Notes under the pieces: model-generated
Databases searched by the model: none
What the model saw: only the letters and a program-made list of their open reading frames with translations
What the model was told of the DNA's origin: nothing
Part shown: piece by piece, positions 55,366 through 62,996 of the stretch
Layout of the letters: every line of letters starts with the position of its first letter
Numbering within the stretch: the stretch's first letter is position 1
Source: UBA1756 sp045130235
GTDB lineage: Bacteria > Bacteroidota > Bacteroidia > Bacteroidales > WCHB1-69
Reading direction: 5' to 3'
Length of the DNA: 64,000 nt
Assembly (NCBI GenBank): GCA_045130235.1
Contig: JBGUPJ010000021.1
Location: 248,001 to 312,000 of the forward strand
Made by a program: the position numbers and the translations under genes

Positions 55366-56238
55366 TCAGACGCAAACCTCAATGAGTTCCGCCAACGTGT
55401 TGTATATTTTCTCGTTCTTTGACCAAAAGTATTCACTTAGCTTTTCAAGAACCTTTCTCTCAGGGAAAATAATTGGAAAGATTTTTTGACGAATTTCCAA
55501 GTTATTCAATAATTTTCGATAGATACATGGTGACAGATCCTTGATTTCATCAAAAACAGCTTCTGCATTAGCGTCAAAGTTTACTTCTGGCATATCAGGC
55601 AAAGTTGTTTTCCATTTTTCTAAATAGTGCAAAGTCTCTTTCCAAATTTCATCATTAAAATCTGCTATACCATTGATATCACCAAACATTTGCCCACCAT
55701 AATATAACCTCGGTTCACACCCATAGTCCTTTGACATACTTTTCATCCTTTCTAAGTAGTATCTTTTGTTCTTTTCAAGAGAATCATCGATGAACCACAT
55801 TATTGGTATGATGTTGAAGTCATGGAAACGCCTAGTCAAAGCATAGTATTTATTCTCGAAATTATCAAACTGCCCAGCTTTTTTCGTGCTATCATGATCA
55901 TCCCTGACCTTTTGTTCTATCATATACAAAGTGTTGTCTTTGCTGAAAAGTTGGTCAATGCTTAATTCTGTATTGTCATCAGTCCGAAATCTTTTTATAT
56001 GTAATTGAAATCCAGTTTCTTCAAAATATCGCTCAAAAAGAAATTCGAGGGCATCACCAAAACGGATTTCATGGGATTGTGTGATATTTTGGATGAGTTT
56101 AGTCTTGGGTTTGGTGGGACGAAACAAACCGATGTATCTTTCTGGATAATCGGCTATTTTTTTAATAAGATCACTGTAACTATCTTCAAAAAGCTTTGTA
56201 TTAAGTGTATTTTTGAAGTATTCATATTCCAATATCAT
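55366..56238 (-). CDS. Type II restriction endonuclease, HinfI/HpyAIV-like
   Basis: 290 residues. A PD-(D/E)xK core is visible: Asp95 in SIDQLFSKDN, then Glu108-Gln-Lys110 in YMIEQKVRDDHDSTKK. The overall pattern (IRFGDALEFLFERYF before it, QFDNFENKYYAL after) resembles the HinfI/HpyAIV-type enzymes, which cut at GANTC. The assignment rests mainly on the neighbouring methylase, which is CcrM/HinfI-like. Its start overlaps the methylase stop by 4 nt (ATGA). Base composition is clearly AT-richer than the surrounding genes, pointing to horizontal acquisition. Confidence 0.8.
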   Translation of the reverse strand: MILEYEYFKNTLNTKLFEDSYSDLIKKIADYPERYIGLFRPTKPKTKLIQNITQSHEIRFGDALEFLFERYFEETGFQLHIKRFRTDDNTELSIDQLFSKDNTLYMIEQKVRDDHDSTKKAGQFDNFENKYYALTRRFHDFNIIPIMWFIDDSLEKNKRYYLERMKSMSKDYGCEPRLYYGGQMFGDINGIADFNDEIWKETLHYLEKWKTTLPDMPEVNFDANAEAVFDEIKDLSPCIYRKLLNNLEIRQKIFPIIFPERKVLEKLSEYFWSKNEKIYNTLAELIEVCV

Positions 56239-57320
56239 TTTGTGCCTCCTTTCTCGTTAGCCAAGTATCTAAGCGAGTCTATTGCCACAAATTCATTATT
56301 ATAGTCGCACCAAAAATAATCCCACCCATTGTTGTTGCTCCGATTCAACAATTTTGCCGATGCTTTGTGTATGGATGTTTCAACACCATCTATTATCACA
56401 TTTCCGCTTTCACACACTATAACATAATGCTTTTTGTCTTTGCTGAAAAGTCGTTGACCTATTTGTAAATATCCTAATTCCAACAGTTTTTTTATGGATA
56501 TTCGTGGTGGTTTTACATCATATGCATTGTTAATCAAATCTGGAGTTAAATCCAGTTGGATGCTATTAATGCGTTCTTTTGCAGCTTTGATATATAGAAC
56601 CTCCCGTTCAATCCCTATAAAATGTCTGTCTAAGCGTTTAGCGACAGCACCAGTTGTGCCTGTTCCGAAGAAGGGGTCTAATATCAAATCTCCCCTTTGT
56701 GTAGATGATAAGATAACATTATATAGCAGTTGCTCTGGTTTTTGTGTTGAATGGATTTTTTTGCCATTCTTGTCTTTTAACCGCTCGTTCCCTATGCAAA
56801 TTCCTAAATCCCAAACACTTTTCATTTGTTTGTTCCCATTCAGGAATTTCATGGTTTTATAATTAAAGTGGTATTTTGCTCCTTTGTTTTTGGAACACCA
56901 AATCAAAGTTTCGTGAGAATTTTGAAATCTTGTTCCACCAAAATTCGGCACAGCGTTAGGTTTCGACCATATCACATCATTCAAGATCCAAAAGCCGATA
57001 TCCTGCATGATATAGCCCAGTCTAAAGATATTTTGAAAGGAACCGATAACCCATATTGAAGCATCAGGCTTCATTACTCTATGACATTCAGTTAACCACT
57101 GTTTTGTAAAAAAGTCGTATTCTTGGAGACTTGAAAATTTATCCCATACATCATCCACCCCATTGAATGAAGAACCATCAGTGCGTAATAATTCGCCTTC
57201 AGTTTGCATATTGTATGGTGGGTCGGCGAATATTAAATCTACAGAGTTAGATGGGATTTTTTTCAAAACCTCAAGGCAATCACCTTGCAAGATAGTGTCT
57301 TTCTTTATTTCTTTTGGCAT
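56235..57320 (-). CDS. Adenine-N6 DNA methyltransferase, CcrM/M.HinfI-like (predicted GANTC)
   Basis: 361 residues, close to CcrM (358) and M.HinfI (359). Beta-class order: catalytic DPPYNMQ at 33-39 first, SAM-binding DPFFGTGTTG at 215-224 second. The intervening DDVWDKF, WVIGSFQNIFRLG, NFGGTRFQNSHETLIW and STQKPEQLL segments follow CcrM closely. Residues about 280-350 are the C-terminal domain (RAMA type; LGYLQIGQRL, VIIDGVETSIHKASAKLL) used for target recognition in this group. It would methylate adenine in GANTC and protect against the adjacent endonuclease. It precedes the endonuclease gene, allowing protection first. AT-rich like its partner. Confidence 0.9.
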   Translation of the reverse strand: MPKEIKKDTILQGDCLEVLKKIPSNSVDLIFADPPYNMQTEGELLRTDGSSFNGVDDVWDKFSSLQEYDFFTKQWLTECHRVMKPDASIWVIGSFQNIFRLGYIMQDIGFWILNDVIWSKPNAVPNFGGTRFQNSHETLIWCSKNKGAKYHFNYKTMKFLNGNKQMKSVWDLGICIGNERLKDKNGKKIHSTQKPEQLLYNVILSSTQRGDLILDPFFGTGTTGAVAKRLDRHFIGIEREVLYIKAAKERINSIQLDLTPDLINNAYDVKPPRISIKKLLELGYLQIGQRLFSKDKKHYVIVCESGNVIIDGVETSIHKASAKLLNRSNNNGWDYFWCDYNNEFVAIDSLRYLANEKGGTK

Positions 57321-57397
57321 AACTACTTGTTTTTAAGCGCTATGCCATCTTTCCAATTCAACTACTACGACCAAATAAAAACTGCGGGCAAACTTGC

Positions 57398-57510
57398 TCG
57401 CAGTGTGGCCGTAGGAAATGCCAAAAGAAAGACAAGCCGCCCGCATACACGGGGCGCTGCTTTTGCATCTTTCTTTGCATATTCATGAAATTTCCTACGT
57501 TTCACTGCGA
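57398..57510. repeat. 113-nt long hairpin upstream of the restriction-modification genes
   Basis: Nested perfect arms: TCGCAGTG/CACTGCGA (57398-57405, 57503-57510), CGTAGGAAAT/ATTTCCTACG (57410-57419, 57490-57499), AAAGAAAGA/TCTTTCTTT (57424-57432, 57468-57476), and a CGCCC/GGGCG tip. A further near-perfect hairpin, CTGCGGGCAA/TTGCTCGCAG, overlaps its left edge (57382-57403). No ORF. It is either DNA that marks a mobile boundary or a structured RNA leader for the methylase-endonuclease transcript. Confidence 0.7.
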
Positions 57511-57609
57511 ATAGACAAATAGCAAACGCTATGTTATATGATGTTGATTTATTTTATCTTTCTGTGATTTAGTGTTTTAGTTGTAAAAATATAAATTATT
57601 AATTCAATG

Positions 57610-57617
57610 CAAAAGTA
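57610..57617 (-). promoter_or_regulatory. Possible -7 box for the restriction-modification operon
   Basis: Minus strand TACTTTTG, with a near-match TTTC 19 nt upstream. If used, the leader would be about 280 nt and contain the 113-nt hairpin. Confidence 0.35.
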
Positions 57618-57664
57618 CATAAAAAATCTAATATATAGAAATAATTCACCATCTTCTATCCCTC

Positions 57665-57853
57665 CGCCGGTTCTTCCGCGGCACATTTCCCGACAGATAC
57701 TATCTTCCTGCCAGTGTGCCGCGGTGGGCGCCTTCGACAAGCTCGGGCGCCGCGGTGGTTGAGCTTGTCGCGGTGGTTGAGCTTGTCGCGGTGGTTGAGC
57801 TTGTCGAAACCACCGCATGGTCTGGGGTTACGATAATGTCGTCCCTCTGGGCC
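57665..57853 (-). repeat. Dispersed structured repeat, copy 3, interrupted by a second repeat
   Basis: Reads on the minus strand. From the far end it has the leading hairpin (GTCCC/GGGCC at 57841-57853), the ACCCCAGA motif, and, after an insert, the 49-bp dyad with arms CCGCGGCAC/GTGCCGCGG (57676-57684, 57716-57724) followed by AAGAACCGGC. The middle, where copy 2 has its ATCTGGGGT half, is replaced by the 18-bp repeat array at 57728-57816. Confidence 0.75.
57728..57816. repeat. GAGCTTGTCG palindromic repeat array (18-bp unit x3)
   Basis: Three direct copies of GGTGGTTGAGCTTGTCGC (57754-57807, the last ending CGA), then AACCACC. To the left is the inverted half CTTCGACAAGCTCG with GGCGCC arms. 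This is the widespread GCTTGTCGA-type REP palindrome; here it sits inside copy 3 of the other repeat. Confidence 0.8.
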
Positions 57854-57964
57854 GAGCACAATATTCCATCACTACATGAAAAAGAGAATCTTCCATGATT
57901 TTTTTTGAAAAAAAATAGAGAATGTGGAATTTTGGATGCTATTCTCCATTTCATAAAATATGCG

Positions 57965-57972
57965 TACCTTTG
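57965..57972 (+). promoter_or_regulatory. -7 promoter box of the TPR protein gene
   Basis: TACCTTTG followed by CAGCC, 18 nt upstream of the ATG at 57991. It supports that start. Confidence 0.55.
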
Positions 57973-57990
57973 CAGCCTAATTTGTTCATC

Positions 57991-59328
57991 ATGAAAAAAC
58001 TCTCCATATTCCTGCTGCTGTTGGTTCTGTGCGTGGTCGCATATCCGCAAAAAACGAAGAAAAATGCGGAACCTACTGCCACCGACCGTATGGTCTCCAC
58101 TTTTTATGCCAATGCATTAAGAAGTTATTATACTGGAAATTACGAAGCGGCAGAACGCACTTTCAGAAGTGTGTTGTCCACCAATCCTTCGCACGATGCC
58201 ACCTATTATATGCTGGGCAAAATGAAGGCGGAATTGGAAAAATATGTCGAGGCAGAAGAGAATCTGCGCAAAGCATGCCAGCTCAACAAGTCGAACATTT
58301 GGTACTGGCAGACGTTGGCTCAGGTGCTGGATGATCAAGGGAAATATGCCGAGTCGTCCAAAGTTTGGAAGCAGGTGTGCCAGATGAGTCCCACCGATGA
58401 GCAGTTTTTGCTGTCGTATGCCAATGCGTTGTGGAATACGGGCAACGCCAAGGAATTGTTCAAAGTGCTGGATCAGGTCGAAGTGTTAGTCGGTGTGACA
58501 GAGCAGATTACGCAGGCAAAAGTGGAGATTCTTTTGTTTAAGAATGATGTAAAAGGTGCAGTGGGCGTTTATGATAAGCTTATAAAAAAATATCCCAATA
58601 CGGCTGATTATTATGTGAATGCGGCTGAATTGTACATGAACAATTCTATGACAGAGAAGGCCATCCCTTATCTGGAGGAGGCTGCCCGCATTGATGCCAC
58701 CAACGGCAATGTGCAGTCGATGCTGGCCGTATATTATATGCGGATTGGCAATGAGCAGGCCGCTTTCGAGGCCTCCAAGGCCGCTATGCTTTCACCCGAT
58801 GTGGAGTTGGACAAAAAGTTGTCTATCCTGCGCATCTATCTCGCCCCCCTCTCCACCTCCGACCCTACCGACCAGCAGATGCAGCTTGCCACTGCCCTTA
58901 TCACCGCCAACCCGGAAGCAGTGGAGGGATGGGCCTCCCGCGCCTCCATCCTCCTGCGACAGAAAAAGTATCAGGAGGCCGTGCCCGATTTTGAGACCGC
59001 CCTCTCCATTGATCCATCGCAATATGCTCTGTGGAAGGATTTTATGTACTGCCTCGCCCGCGCCAAGAACTATACCCGCATCATTGAACTGGAGAAAGAT
59101 ATTGTGGAGATTTTCCCCACCAACGGCATGATGAACTACACTTTGGGCAGCGCCTATATGAACACGGGCAAACCTGAAAAGGCCGTTCCTTATTTCGAAA
59201 AGGCGTTGAAATACACCTACGATAAAGAGGAACAGCGTCACATTTATAACTCATTAGAAGAGGCATACGAGGTGTTGGGCAATAGCGAGAAGGCCGCCGA
59301 GTATCGTCAGAAAGGTGGCAAGAATTAG
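57991..59328 (+). CDS. Exported tetratricopeptide-repeat protein
   Basis: 445 residues from the ATG at 57991, giving a signal peptide (MKKLSIFLLLLVLCVVAYPQ). An upstream frame from 57922 precedes the promoter box and is rejected. At least nine TPR-like helix pairs cover about 45-440, for example YANALRSYYTGNYEAAERTF, NLRKACQLNKSNIWYWQTL and YTLGSAYMNTGKPEKAVPYFEKAL. TPR arrays hold protein partners; in Bacteroidota such exported proteins often take part in envelope assembly, but no partner is indicated here. The 3' end overlaps the convergent trmO by 4 nt, leaving no room for a terminator. Confidence 0.85.
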   Translation: MKKLSIFLLLLVLCVVAYPQKTKKNAEPTATDRMVSTFYANALRSYYTGNYEAAERTFRSVLSTNPSHDATYYMLGKMKAELEKYVEAEENLRKACQLNKSNIWYWQTLAQVLDDQGKYAESSKVWKQVCQMSPTDEQFLLSYANALWNTGNAKELFKVLDQVEVLVGVTEQITQAKVEILLFKNDVKGAVGVYDKLIKKYPNTADYYVNAAELYMNNSMTEKAIPYLEEAARIDATNGNVQSMLAVYYMRIGNEQAAFEASKAAMLSPDVELDKKLSILRIYLAPLSTSDPTDQQMQLATALITANPEAVEGWASRASILLRQKKYQEAVPDFETALSIDPSQYALWKDFMYCLARAKNYTRIIELEKDIVEIFPTNGMMNYTLGSAYMNTGKPEKAVPYFEKALKYTYDKEEQRHIYNSLEEAYEVLGNSEKAAEYRQKGGKN

Positions 59329-60005
59329 CCTATTGCACTCGCTTCCACCACGGTTAGCGTTCGCCCGTCAACTTTGAATTTGATTTCCCAATGCCCGAAT
59401 TCGAATCCGTAGATTCGTTCGGGGTCGTTGTGGTACGCCGGTCGCGGATCCTGCGCAAGCACCTCCTGCAAGGCGGGAAGCAACTTGCTGGGTATCTGTC
59501 GGATAATGGCTTCCGGGATGATGACCTCGGCCTTTTCGTGCTGGTGGGTGGCCACGAACCCGTCGATGGCGTCGGGGTGACAGTCGGTGGTGGTGAGGTA
59601 GGGCTTGATGTCGTAGATGGGTGTGCCGTCCATGAGGTCGGCACCGAGCACGTGCAGCAGCGGGCGGCCATGGGCATCCATCTCCACACGCTCTAATTTT
59701 ACCGAAGAGAGTCCTAACGCATTGGGTCTGAAGGTGGAACGGGTGGCGAACACGCCCATCCGCTGGTTGCCGCCGAGACGGGGCGGCCGTACCGTGGGCG
59801 TCCAGCCCTTCTCCATATTTTCAGAAAAACTCCATATCAGCCACAGGTGCGAAAACTCAGACAGACCACGCACCGCCTCCATCGAATCAAACGGCTCCAC
59901 AAATTCGATGGTGCTGTGCAACGACGGCGCCAACCCGCTCTGCCGGGGAATGCCGAACTTGGTTGGAAAGTCGCTGTGGATGTAGGCGATAGGGACAATC
60001 TCCAT
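59325..60005 (-). CDS. trmO: tRNA (N6-threonylcarbamoyladenosine37-N6)-methyltransferase
   Basis: 226 residues, similar to E. coli TrmO (TsaA, 235). It methylates t6A37 of threonine tRNA to m6t6A using S-adenosylmethionine, tuning decoding. The N-terminal UPF0066 domain shows PTKFGIPRQSGLAP, FSHLWLIWSF, RPPRLGGN, GVFATRSTFRPNALGLSSV and DLMDGTPIYDIKPYL; the smaller C-terminal TrmO_C domain follows (about 155-220). It lies 1 nt after the YitT-family gene and is probably co-transcribed with it. Confidence 0.93.
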   Translation of the reverse strand: MEIVPIAYIHSDFPTKFGIPRQSGLAPSLHSTIEFVEPFDSMEAVRGLSEFSHLWLIWSFSENMEKGWTPTVRPPRLGGNQRMGVFATRSTFRPNALGLSSVKLERVEMDAHGRPLLHVLGADLMDGTPIYDIKPYLTTTDCHPDAIDGFVATHQHEKAEVIIPEAIIRQIPSKLLPALQEVLAQDPRPAYHNDPERIYGFEFGHWEIKFKVDGRTLTVVEASAIG

Positions 60006-60006
60006 A

Positions 60007-60948
60007 CTACTCGGATGCTTTCTCCTGCAACGATGAGAACCCTTCGCCCAGCACTTCTGATGCCTCTAAGATAGAGAGAAATGCCTTCGGATCCACCTCG
60101 TGAACATGGTGGATGAGTGCGGGCAACTGCTTGCGGGAAACATTCGTATAGATGATGTTCTTCTCCTCATTATAGTACATTCCCATACCTCTCAGATAGG
60201 TTCCACCACGTTGCAAATCGTTAAGGATGAACTGTTTAATAGGTTCTGGATTTTGCGAAATGATGAAAACGGCCTTGCTGGAACGTCCGCCCGAAATCAC
60301 CATGTCAATCACAACACCTTCCACGTAAATCACCAACCACGAGTAGAGCGGGATGGTCCACTCGAAATCGGGGATGCAGAGTGACAAAAGCACTACGGTA
60401 GAGTCAACAGCGATGATGAGCTTGCCGATAGGAATGTGTTTCAGGTACTTGCCGAGGATCATGGCGATGATGTCGGTACCGCCGGAGGTGGCTCTCGACT
60501 TGAAGATCAGTCCCAGACCAATGCCGATGATAACGGCGCCGAAGAGGGTGAGGATGAAGGTGGCCGACGGGTCGCTCACCAGCGGCGTGCCGTCGTGGAG
60601 GAACTCAAGAAGCGAGATGCTTCCCGACAGTCCGAACACGCCAGCTACCGTTTTGAGTCCGAATTTGGGACCCAGCCACAGGGTGCCGATAAGCAGCAGC
60701 GGCAGGTCAAGGCACAGACCGGCCAGACCGATGGGGAATCCGACGGTATGGTGCAATACGATAGCGATACCATAAACGCCGCCAGGCACCAGTTTCAGCG
60801 GGTCGATGAAAAACACGTACCCGATGGCCATCACAAAGCATCCGGCCAAAATGAAAACATAGTCTTTTGCCAAAGTTTTGGCACTCTCTTTGGTGATTTT
60901 CTCGGGTTTGAATTTGGAGAAAAATTTGTTAGCCATTTTTGTATCCAT
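60007..60948 (-). CDS. YitT-family membrane protein
   Basis: 313 residues (the in-frame ATG at 60936, MANKFF, is an alternative start). Five or six transmembrane helices cover about 28-215 (FILAGCFVMAIGYVFFI, PGGVYGIAIVLHH, FILTLFGAVIIGIGLGLIF), followed by a soluble DUF2179 domain (about 225-300; KAVFIISQNPEPIKQFI, TYLRGMGMY). YitT proteins are widespread and of unproven function, possibly transporters. It lies just downstream of a minus-strand terminator (60958-60988), so it should have its own promoter, but no clear box is seen. Confidence 0.9.
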   Translation of the reverse strand: MDTKMANKFFSKFKPEKITKESAKTLAKDYVFILAGCFVMAIGYVFFIDPLKLVPGGVYGIAIVLHHTVGFPIGLAGLCLDLPLLLIGTLWLGPKFGLKTVAGVFGLSGSISLLEFLHDGTPLVSDPSATFILTLFGAVIIGIGLGLIFKSRATSGGTDIIAMILGKYLKHIPIGKLIIAVDSTVVLLSLCIPDFEWTIPLYSWLVIYVEGVVIDMVISGGRSSKAVFIISQNPEPIKQFILNDLQRGGTYLRGMGMYYNEEKNIIYTNVSRKQLPALIHHVHEVDPKAFLSILEASEVLGEGFSSLQEKASE

Positions 60949-60957
60949 TTAGAGAAA

Positions 60958-60988
60958 AAAAAGAGGCATCTTTTCAACGCCTCTTTTT
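60958..60988 (-). terminator. Rho-independent terminator after the OmpA/TPR lipoprotein gene
   Basis: AAAAAGAGGC (60958-60967) pairs perfectly with GCCTCTTTTT (60979-60988), with an 11-nt loop. Read on the minus strand the stem ends in a run of eight T. It lies 21 nt past the stop of the gene at 61010. Confidence 0.8.
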
Positions 60989-61009
60989 ATGTTATAAGGG
61001 AAAGGTCAA

Positions 61010-62821
61010 TTATTTTACGATGGCTTGGAACTGGCTGAGTTTTCTGTATCTCTTGAACTCGGCATCCTTCTGGGCTTTAGCCTTGTAGGATGCGTCCAGT
61101 TTCACGCATTCGGTCAGGTTGCTGAGCACCTTGCTTTCCTCTTTCATTCTGGCGGCGAGAACGGCGCGCAGGTAGTAGGTCTTAGCATCGTTCTGGGTGA
61201 CGCAGTCGAGGGTCTTCTGTGCGGCAGCATAATCTTTGTTCAGCATCTGAACGAGGGCCGTGTTGTAGTCGCAGCTCTTGTTGTTCATATCTTTGAGTGC
61301 TCCGCTGTAGTCACCTGATTTGATTTTGTTCATAGCCAGGTTGTAATCCTGCTGTACAGGGTTGACAGATGCTTTTTCGGAAGCGGCGAAATCGCGCATG
61401 GCGGCATCAACATTGCCTTGCAGAAATTCACCGATAGCCTTGTTGTTCAGGATGATACCGTTGCTCGGGGAGATGGCCTCGGCTTTTTCAAGGTTCTTCA
61501 TACCGTTCGTCAGAGAAGCCTCGTTGCCATTCTGGATATAGTCGTTGATCTGGAGGATAGCGAGGTTGTTGTAGGCGCGCCAGTCGTTCTGATCTTTAGC
61601 GATGATGGAGTTGTAGAGAGAGGCCTTTTTCTCAAGGTCTTGTTCCATAGAGGCGGCATACAGTTTTTCGTTCAGGGAGAGTGTGTCGGGATTGGTGTTC
61701 ATCATCTCCTTGATTTGCTCATCGTTGAAGTTGTTCTTGTTGCAAACCATGGAAACTTCCACGCGGCGGAGGGGAGGAAGAATGATGTCGGCGATCTCAT
61801 TGTAGATGTCGGTCATCTCACGAATCTTCTGTTCGCGCATGGTGGGGTTGGGCTGGGAACGCACCACATTGAGAATCTGGTTCTTCTCGTTGATGTTGGA
61901 TTGTTGCAGAGCTGCCTCGAAACCGCTCCAGTCTTCACCCGGAGATTTCACATCATATACGATTTCCGGCTTCGGAAGATCTTTGTATTTGATCTTGTTG
62001 TCTTTGGCATACTGACGGAGGTATTTGTCGAATTCTTTCTCAAACCAGCTCTTGCCCTGCTCGGCACGCTTGTCGGAAAGACCCTGGTTCAGCGACTCTT
62101 CGCCTTCGGGGGATGCCCATCCGGTGATGACCATCTTGTCAATCTTGCGACCCTCTTTCATGAAAGCGCCAAAGTCAGCAACAGCCTTCTTGGCGGCCGC
62201 CTCTTTGTTGTACTTTTGGTTCATGTTGAGGTTGGAGCTGTTGACATCGAAATAGAGGGTGGCGGTGCTGGTCACGAATTCGGGTTTGTAGCCGTGTTCA
62301 GCATAGATGAGGGTGGTGCCGTTGCCAGCCTTCTCGCCCAACTCAGGGTTGATGTCGGCCAGAGCGGCGGAGTTGCCAATGCCTTCGCACAACGGAACGG
62401 GATCGAAGGTGTGTGATTTTTTCTTCTTCTGGGCAGTGGAAATAGCCACTAAGTTGGCCTCCTCATAACCTTCTTTGAACTCGAAGCTGCCAGAGCCGGA
62501 GAAAGCACCGCCATTTTTGTAGGAAATTTTGGCGCCATTACCTTTGGCCTTTTCTCCCTGGATTTCAATAGGAGCTAAGGCAATCTGCTGTCCCTGATAC
62601 TCAATCGTGGGAACAATGGTCATCGTGGCTTTCTTCTTCATGTACTTGGGAGGGATGTTGCCTTTGATTTGATAAGCAACTTGGCCGCCCTTGTTTTCGA
62701 GGTCTTGGTCATCCAATTTAATGGAGACTTCCGGGTAACGGGAAACCATTTTACCCAAACCGCAGCTCAGCAGCGTGACAGCTGCAATGCAAGCTAACAA
62801 AATGATTCTCAAATTTTTCAT
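61010..62821 (-). CDS. OmpA-like lipoprotein with C-terminal TPR repeats
   Basis: 603 residues. A lipobox LLSC (Cys20) gives lipid anchoring. Residues about 25-180 form a beta-rich N-terminal domain. Residues about 185-300 resemble the peptidoglycan-binding OmpA C-terminal domain (ATLYFDVNSSNLN, then VITGWASPEGEESLNQGLSDKRA), with a long helical insert before continuing. Residues about 395-595 are TPR-like helices (NDWRAYNNLAILQINDYI, AAQKTLDCVTQNDAKTYYLRAVLAARM). It probably links the outer membrane to the cell wall. Well isolated: promoter box at 62873 and terminator at 60958. Confidence 0.82.
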   Translation of the reverse strand: MKNLRIILLACIAAVTLLSCGLGKMVSRYPEVSIKLDDQDLENKGGQVAYQIKGNIPPKYMKKKATMTIVPTIEYQGQQIALAPIEIQGEKAKGNGAKISYKNGGAFSGSGSFEFKEGYEEANLVAISTAQKKKKSHTFDPVPLCEGIGNSAALADINPELGEKAGNGTTLIYAEHGYKPEFVTSTATLYFDVNSSNLNMNQKYNKEAAAKKAVADFGAFMKEGRKIDKMVITGWASPEGEESLNQGLSDKRAEQGKSWFEKEFDKYLRQYAKDNKIKYKDLPKPEIVYDVKSPGEDWSGFEAALQQSNINEKNQILNVVRSQPNPTMREQKIREMTDIYNEIADIILPPLRRVEVSMVCNKNNFNDEQIKEMMNTNPDTLSLNEKLYAASMEQDLEKKASLYNSIIAKDQNDWRAYNNLAILQINDYIQNGNEASLTNGMKNLEKAEAISPSNGIILNNKAIGEFLQGNVDAAMRDFAASEKASVNPVQQDYNLAMNKIKSGDYSGALKDMNNKSCDYNTALVQMLNKDYAAAQKTLDCVTQNDAKTYYLRAVLAARMKEESKVLSNLTECVKLDASYKAKAQKDAEFKRYRKLSQFQAIVK

Positions 62822-62872
62822 AGTTCTACTTTGTATTTTTAACTTTGTTTTTAACTATTTTGATTGGCTTTG

Positions 62873-62880
62873 CAAAATTA
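62873..62880 (-). promoter_or_regulatory. -7 promoter box of the OmpA/TPR lipoprotein gene
   Basis: Minus strand TAATTTTG followed by CAAAG, 52 nt upstream of the ATG. No TTTG at the -33 distance. Confidence 0.55.
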
Positions 62881-62985
62881 CAATTTTTTTTCAAAGAAAA
62901 AACTATTTTTATCAAAAACTTATCATCATATTTTTTATTAAAGAAATTGCAACAAAATGTCTTGTTTTGCGTTAATATGGACTAC

Positions 62986-62993
62986 TATTTTTG
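62986..62993 (+). promoter_or_regulatory. -7 promoter box abutting the efflux adaptor start
   Basis: TATTTTTG ends three bases before the ATG at 62997; a TTTG lies 16 nt and a TTG 21 nt upstream. If used, transcription would start at about the ATG itself. Confidence 0.4.
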
Positions 62994-62996
62994 AAA

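Noticed and set aside
54858..55436. 192-codon antisense ORF over the end of the 761-residue protein gene
   Set aside because: Runs through the low-complexity tail and the structured repeat; not protein-like and overlaps a supported gene.
57398..57510. Integron attC site
   Set aside because: The nested stems invite the idea, but the terminal RYYYAAC/GTTRRRY core sites cannot be found and no integrase or cassette series is present.
57754..57807. Three regular 18-bp repeats considered as a CRISPR array
   Set aside because: The units are directly adjacent with no spacers, no cas genes are near, and the unit is a known type of palindromic REP sequence.
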